This document shows, piece after piece, positions 60,070 through 64,000 of a DNA stretch of 64,000 nucleotides; position 1 is the first letter of the stretch, and each line of letters starts with the position of its first letter. The notes beneath the pieces were generated by a model. The model saw only the letters and a list, made by a program, of their open reading frames with translations, made no database searches and had not been told where the DNA came from. The stretch comes from Intestinimonas sp052065695 (GTDB lineage: Bacteria > Bacillota > Clostridia > Oscillospirales > Oscillospiraceae): positions 50,339 to 114,338 of the forward strand of contig NZ_JBQHTM010000004.1 in the NCBI RefSeq assembly GCF_052065695.1, given 5' to 3'. The position numbers and the translations under genes were made by a program.

Positions 60070-60466
60070 GTAGGGGCGACCTTTGGTCGCCCGCCGTACC
60101 GATACGGGAAAGTTTCATTTGTGGGGCGCGGCTTCCCAGACGCGCCCCGCGAAAAAGCGGTCCCGCACCGGCACGGCGGGCGGTCGCAGGCCGCCCCTAC
60201 GCTGGGGCACCGGCGGCGTTACAGAGTAAGCCGACGGTGCAAGTGGCGTAACAGTAGAAGAGTCCGGGGGGTACTTCCAATAGGGGGGAGCCGCAGCTCC
60301 CCCCTGTGTTTGGTCGTTTTAAGGGGGTTGGGTGTCGGGTAGGGGGGAAATCGCAACCCCCCCTTCCCGCCTGACTCTTTTGCCCCTTTCTGGTCATTCA
60401 GAAAGGGGCCCGCCGGAGGCCGTTCCCCCATTAAAAAAAGCAGCGTGGTTTAAAGCCTCTTCCCCC
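60070..60466. repeat. repeat-rich spacer between glyS and gpr
   Basis: No gene. It holds GGGCGAC/GTCGCCC (60070-60092) and GGGCGGTC-type (60176-60200) palindromes, a GGGGCGCGGCTTCCCAGA copy (60121-60148), a GGGGGAGC/GCTCCCCC hairpin near 60283 and a CCCCTTTCTG/CAGAAAGGGG hairpin at about 60384-60409. Confidence 0.75.
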
Positions 60467-61378
60467 TCAGGACAAAAACAGCTCCACGTCCTCCACGGAG
60501 AGACGGGGGTGGAGGGCCAGGTCGATGCCGAAGCCGATGACCTTGGCCATATCTTTGACCCGCTGGTCAATGTCCCTGGGGGTGACCATGAGGCTCCCCC
60601 CCACCCCCCGGAGGGCGGCGGGGTCCAGGTCGTCCCGGCCGGCCTCCTCCAGGATGTCCAGGGCCAGGGTGGCGCCGTCCACCACGGTGGGCACCCCCAC
60701 GGCGATGACGGGCATCCCCAACGTTTCGGCGTTGAGGGCGAAGCGGTGGTTGCCCACCCCGGAGCCAGGGACGATGCCGGTGTCGGAGAGCTGTACCGTG
60801 GCGCAGATGCGGTCCAGGCTGCGGGCGGCCAGGGCGTCCACGGCGATGACGCAGCCCGGCTTTACCTTCCCCGCCACCGCCTGGGCCAGTTCCCCGCTCT
60901 CCACGCCGGTGGTGCCCAGCACCCCCGCCGCCAGGGCGGCCACCGGCCGAAAGTCCCCAAAGTGCTCCGGGGCCTGGTCGATGAGGTGGCGGGTCACCAG
61001 GGTGTGGTCGGCGGCGCCGGGCCCCACGGCGTCTGGGGTGATGGCCCGGTTGCCCAGGCCCACCACCAGCACCGGGGCCTTTTCCGGCACCCGACAGCGC
61101 CGGAGCAGGTGGGAGAGCTCCCCCGCCAGGGCCCGGCAGGACCGGGGAAAGGCCTCCTCCTCCCTGCGCGTCAGCCCGGTGAGGTCCACCGTTACATAGG
61201 TCCCAACAGGCTTACCCAGGGCCTCCTCCCCCCTGCCGTCCAAAATCTCCACCCGGGTCACCGGGCAGCCCTCCCGGCGCTCCTCCTGCACCCGCACCCC
61301 CTCCGGCGCCGGGGTCTCCCGCCCCGCTCTGGCCAGAGCCTCCGCCTCCACCGCCAGGTCCGTCCGCCGCGTCAGCAT
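60467..61378 (-). CDS. gpr: spore germination protease GPR
   Basis: 303 residues. RTDLAVEAEAL at the N-terminus is the propeptide region; VLVVGLGNRAITPDAVGPGAADHTLVTRHLI and GVLGTTGVESGELAQAV are the conserved core of GPR, an unusual aspartic-like protease that degrades small acid-soluble spore proteins during germination. It shows that the organism makes endospores. AAGGGAGC lies upstream of the ATG. rpsT follows divergently, the usual gpr-rpsT neighbourhood. Confidence 0.95.
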   Translation of the reverse strand: MLTRRTDLAVEAEALARAGRETPAPEGVRVQEERREGCPVTRVEILDGRGEEALGKPVGTYVTVDLTGLTRREEEAFPRSCRALAGELSHLLRRCRVPEKAPVLVVGLGNRAITPDAVGPGAADHTLVTRHLIDQAPEHFGDFRPVAALAAGVLGTTGVESGELAQAVAGKVKPGCVIAVDALAARSLDRICATVQLSDTGIVPGSGVGNHRFALNAETLGMPVIAVGVPTVVDGATLALDILEEAGRDDLDPAALRGVGGSLMVTPRDIDQRVKDMAKVIGFGIDLALHPRLSVEDVELFLS

Positions 61379-61489
61379 GGATCACCACGCTCCCTTCCGC
61401 AAGATATAGTGGCTGCATCGCCATTTGACCCCTATTTTTTGCGAAATCCAAGTTTCCTATCCAAAGAACAAAAAAATTTAAAAAAAAGG

Positions 61490-61518
61490 TTGCATTTTTT
61501 CAAAGCTTCTGTTAAAAT
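61490..61518 (+). promoter_or_regulatory. promoter of rpsT
   Basis: -35 TTGCAT (61490-61495), 17-base spacer, -10 TAAAAT (61513-61518). Confidence 0.82.
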
Positions 61519-61577
61519 GGATACCTGAACGGGCAGGTCCCGTGGATATGATTATACCATCGGAGGAGGTGTTTGGT

Positions 61578-61841
61578 TTGCCGAATATCAAGTCTGCCAA
61601 GAAGCGCGTGCTGGTCAACGAGACCAAGGCGGCCCGGAACAAGGCGGCCAAGTCTGCGCTGAAGACCCAGATCAAGAAGTTTGACGCCGTGGTGGCCGAA
61701 GGCAACCGCAGCGAGGCCGATGTTGTCTACAAGGCCACGGTGAAGGCCATCGACAAGGCTGCCGCCAAGGGTCTGCTGCACCGCAACAACGCGGCCAACA
61801 AGAAGAGCGCCATGACCATCAAGCTGAACAAGCTGGCCTGA
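61578..61841 (+). CDS. rpsT: ribosomal protein bS20
   Basis: 87 residues from a TTG at 61578 (PNIKSAKKRV follows, the normal bS20 start; GGAGGAGGT lies 7 bases upstream). An upstream ATG would add an unrelated 12-residue extension. The Lys/Ala-rich helical sequence to LHRNNAANKKSAMTIKLNKLA is typical. It binds 16S rRNA early in assembly. Confidence 0.96.
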   Translation: MPNIKSAKKRVLVNETKAARNKAAKSALKTQIKKFDAVVAEGNRSEADVVYKATVKAIDKAAAKGLLHRNNAANKKSAMTIKLNKLA

Positions 61842-61861
61842 GGCGCACAGATCATTGCCTG

Positions 61862-61892
61862 AAAACCGCCTGCATGCGCAGGCGGTTTTTTG
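61862..61892 (+). terminator. terminator after rpsT
   Basis: Stem AACCGCCTGC / GCAGGCGGTT, loop ATGC-like, T6. Confidence 0.92.
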
Positions 61893-61942
61893 CTGCCCAT
61901 AGAGGACCATTTTTTGGAAAAAAGGAAAAAACCCATGCTTTA

Positions 61943-62015
61943 TTTGAAATTCAAACTAAAAATGCTTGACAAGCGGAGCGAGACCGGATACAATGCCAAT
62001 GTTTTGAACTTCAAA
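61943..62015 (+). promoter_or_regulatory. promoter and twin FabT-like operators
   Basis: -35 TTGACA (61966-61971), 17-base spacer, -10 TACAAT (61989-61994). Dyads TTTGAAATTCAAA (61943-61955) and TTTGAACTTCAAA (62003-62015) flank the promoter; they resemble FabT sites (TTTGA...TCAAA). They imply autoregulation. Confidence 0.78.
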
Positions 62016-62032
62016 GAAAAGGAGGCGGCGGC

Positions 62033-62497
62033 ATGGAGGTGCGGGGCGCCAAGATCAATCAGTTTCTGGTGGAGGTTTTTGACCAGATCCTGCGCCGGGA
62101 GGAGGAGGTCCTGACGGCGGAGTACCCCAAGCTGTCCCTGCGGGAGATCCACCTGATCGACACGGTGTGCCGGGTGGCGGACCACGGCGGGGACAACCGT
62201 GCCACGGCCATCGCGGCGGCCCAGGGGGTGACGGCGGGGACGCTGACCACGGCGGTGAACCTGCTGGAGCGGAAGGGCTACGTGGAGCGCCAGCGGGACG
62301 AGAAGGACCGGCGGGCGGTGCGGATTCTGCCCACGCCGCTGGCCCGTGAGGCGGACGCAGCCCACAGGGAATTTCACCGGCAGATGGTGGAGCAGGTCCT
62401 GGACGGACTGACGCCGGAGGAGTGTGACGCCCTGGTGGGGGCCCTGGGGAAGCTGGCCCGGTTTTTCGCGCCGGAAGAGCATCCCAATGAAGCATAA
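62033..62497 (+). CDS. MarR-family regulator, FabT-like
   Basis: 154 residues. Winged helix (about 35-105): LSLREIHLIDTVCRVADHGGDNRATAIAAAQGVTAGTLTTAVNLLERKGYVERQRDEKDRRAVRILPT. In Firmicutes FabT represses fatty-acid synthesis genes with acyl-ACP as corepressor. The twin TTTGAA-TTCAAA dyads and the following DegV gene support a lipid role; no fab genes are in the window. The FabT name is an inference. Confidence 0.85.
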   Translation: MEVRGAKINQFLVEVFDQILRREEEVLTAEYPKLSLREIHLIDTVCRVADHGGDNRATAIAAAQGVTAGTLTTAVNLLERKGYVERQRDEKDRRAVRILPTPLAREADAAHREFHRQMVEQVLDGLTPEECDALVGALGKLARFFAPEEHPNEA

Positions 62498-62512
62498 AGT
62501 GAGGTAAGAAGT

Positions 62513-63352
62513 ATGGTACGCATCGTCACCGACAGCACCTGTGATCTCTCCCCGGAGCGGCAAAAGGCCCTGGGGGTGGAGGTGGTCCCTCTCTCCGTCC
62601 ATTTTGGGGAGGAGTCCTTCCTGGACGGCATCGACCTGAGCAACGAGGAATTTTACGCCCGGCTGCGGACGGCGGAGACCCTGCCCACCACGGCCCAGGT
62701 GAATCCGGAGGAGTTTGCCCGTCGGTTCCAGGCCCACGTGGACGCCGGGGACCAGGTGGTGGGGCTGTTCATTGCCTCCCAGCTCTCGGGCACCTGCCAG
62801 TCGGCCATGATTGCCCGGGACATGGTGGACGAGGAGAACATCTTCGTGGTGGACTCCACCACGGTGACCTTTGGCCTGGGGCTGCTGGTGGAGATGGCGG
62901 CCCGGTTGCGGGACCAGGGTCTGGACGCCCATACCATCGCCGAAAAGGTGCAGGAGCTGGCCAAGCGGGTGCGGTTCTACGCGGTGGTGAGCACCCTGAA
63001 GTACCTGAAGATGGGCGGGCGCATCTCGGGCACCGCCGCCGTGGTGGGCGGCATGCTGGGCATCACCCCCATCCTGAACATCCGGGACGGCGTGGTGGAG
63101 GCGGCGGCCAAGTCCCGGGGCCGGAAGGGCGCCTTCCAGTGGATGGAGAAGCAGCTCCAGGCCGAGCCGGCGGACACCTCCTTGCCCGTCTCCTTCGGCA
63201 ACGCCGACAGCCCCGACGTTATGGCCGAGTGCGAGGCCGCTCTGGCGGCCAGCATCCCCGGCGCTGAGTTTTTGGAGAGCTCCATTGGCTCCGTAGTTGG
63301 TACCCACGCGGGGCCGGCCTGCACCGGCATCGCCTATTTTGTAAAAGAGTAA
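62513..63352 (+). CDS. DegV family fatty-acid-binding protein
   Basis: 279 residues. IVTDSTCDLSPE, PTTAQVNPEEF, LFIASQLSGTCQSA and the late GRISG/HAGPACTGIAYFVKE are DegV motifs. Such proteins bind a fatty acid (FakB-type) and may present it to a kinase FakA, which is not in the window. It follows the FabT-like gene by 15 bases, so exogenous fatty acid use is the likely theme. Confidence 0.95.
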   Translation: MVRIVTDSTCDLSPERQKALGVEVVPLSVHFGEESFLDGIDLSNEEFYARLRTAETLPTTAQVNPEEFARRFQAHVDAGDQVVGLFIASQLSGTCQSAMIARDMVDEENIFVVDSTTVTFGLGLLVEMAARLRDQGLDAHTIAEKVQELAKRVRFYAVVSTLKYLKMGGRISGTAAVVGGMLGITPILNIRDGVVEAAAKSRGRKGAFQWMEKQLQAEPADTSLPVSFGNADSPDVMAECEAALAASIPGAEFLESSIGSVVGTHAGPACTGIAYFVKE

Positions 63353-63362
63353 ATAAGGTATG

Positions 63363-63400
63363 GAGCCGCGCCCGGTTTTTTACCGGGCGCGGCCTTTTTG
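63363..63400 (+). terminator. terminator after degV
   Basis: Stem GCCGCGCCCGG / CCGGGCGCGGC, loop TTTTTTA, then T5. Confidence 0.92.
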
Positions 63401-63449
63401 TGTTACGACGCTGTGTAATATGGATAGGGGCGGCCTGGCACCAGACCGG

Positions 63450-63478
63450 ACGGGGGGGCCCCCCCCCCCCCCCCCCTA
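63450..63478. repeat. G-run / C-run tract
   Basis: Seven Gs then about 19 Cs, like 20986-21017. A GGTTTGGCGCG hairpin repeat follows at 63490-63527. Confidence 0.8.
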
Positions 63479-63593
63479 CGCCACTCCGCAGTGTGGTTTG
63501 GCGCGCCGGGGTCGTCGCGCTCCACAAATAAAAGGAAGAAGGAAAAGGGAAGCGTGAATAGGGAATAGAGACGGAGCCGCACCCCACAGCAAC

Positions 63594-63842
63594 GGTAATA
63601 CCAGGCAGCGCCACCACGTCCTGACACCCACCAGCGCAGGCGGCGAAAAAAGTGGGGATAGAACCACGGCTTTTCCCTGTTCCACCAGCGGAGTCTCCTG
63701 TGGACGGTGCTGGTGCACAATGGGGGCGTAAAGCCGGGCCGCCGGATTCCTATTTGGAGCCACTTAACCCCTTTGGGAGCCCCTTTTTCTTTGGATTGCA
63801 AAAACCGTTCTTTTTCCAGCAGGGAAAAAGAAACGGGTTTTG
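63594..63842 (-). repeat. LIR copy 9, core form, minus
   Basis: Complete core. The small hairpin reads CCC...GGGG (CCCCTTTGGG in reverse) where other copies read CCCGTGCGGG, a paired change. No gene lies between 63353 and the window end. Confidence 0.9.
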
Positions 63843-63886
63843 AAAACGTCTCTTTTCTCCAAAAGCGTATGTTGATTGGTATTTGC

Positions 63887-64000
63887 TAGGGAACCTCTGA
63901 ATAAAAGCCTTTATCCTGTTTCTACTCAATGTATTAGCCGCCATTTGCGCTTGGTTAAGGTGATTTCAGTGCAAAATAGCCATTATTTATCTGCTTTTCT
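63887..64000. mobile_element. possible end of an insertion sequence or transposase gene
   Basis: GGGAACCTCTGAATAA after a CTAG resembles a terminal inverted repeat of IS5-like elements; the flanking sequence is AT-richer than the rest. It runs off the edge, so no transposase can be confirmed. Confidence 0.3.

Overview
The window is chromosomal DNA from a GC-rich, spore-forming, low-oxygen Firmicute of the Clostridia, most like the Oscillospiraceae (Flavonifractor / Intestinimonas / Lawsonibacter type). This placement is inferred from gene content and base composition: a spore protease gene (gpr), T-box leaders, S-layer-homology proteins, DarA, RemB, the single-chain alpha2 type GlyS, TTG/GTG starts with strong AGGAGG sites, and high-GC codon use. 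The window spans the replication origin: rpmH-dnaA-dnaN-yaaA-recF-remB-gyrB-gyrA lies at about 41.8-53.3 kb, and DnaA-box clusters flank dnaA.

Layout. 0-6.2 kb: start of a BMP-family lipoprotein, xpt, a secreted SLH-GH18 protein, a YitT membrane protein, a hemerythrin fusion and a ferric-reductase-like membrane protein; the last two have iron-box-like operators. 6.3-11.3 kb: noc-like gene, parA, parB with a parS cluster, and serS. 11.3-18.9 kb: S-layer-type secreted proteins, mscL, rsmG, a lone minD, an mgsA-like gene lacking a catalytic Asp, and two uncharacterised genes. 19-26 kb: T-box-controlled hisS, aspS, a lipoprotein with an HExxH motif and an RCC1-SLH protein. 26-30.8 kb: a degenerate P-type ATPase, rlmB and small membrane or zinc-ribbon genes. 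31-38.2 kb: ftsH, a DUF134/NifX-like pair, then darA-holB-ricT. 38.8-53.3 kb: the origin region. 53.3-64 kb: a SHOCT protein, rnhA, an AEC carrier, an LTA-synthase-like protein, T-box glyS, gpr, rpsT, a FabT-like regulator with degV, and repeats to the edge.

Two repeat systems stand out. (1) Three short structured elements (at xpt, hisS and recF) each sit between a complete gene and a second copy of that gene's end. The two ends encode nearly the same peptide with mostly synonymous differences, the stems differ in sequence yet stay paired, and the geometry is the same each time. This is the best candidate for an undescribed mobile or gene-end-replacing system. (2) A structured intergenic repeat of about 250 bp (about 420 bp in its long form) occurs nine times between 33 and 64 kb in both orientations, including inside the dnaA-dnaN origin spacer and between gyrB and gyrA. 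Smaller palindromic repeats cluster around it.

If the origin is at dnaA, most genes from 6.3 to 26 kb and ftsH are transcribed towards it. This is opposite to the usual orientation of rsmG-noc-parA-parB and suggests an ancestral inversion.
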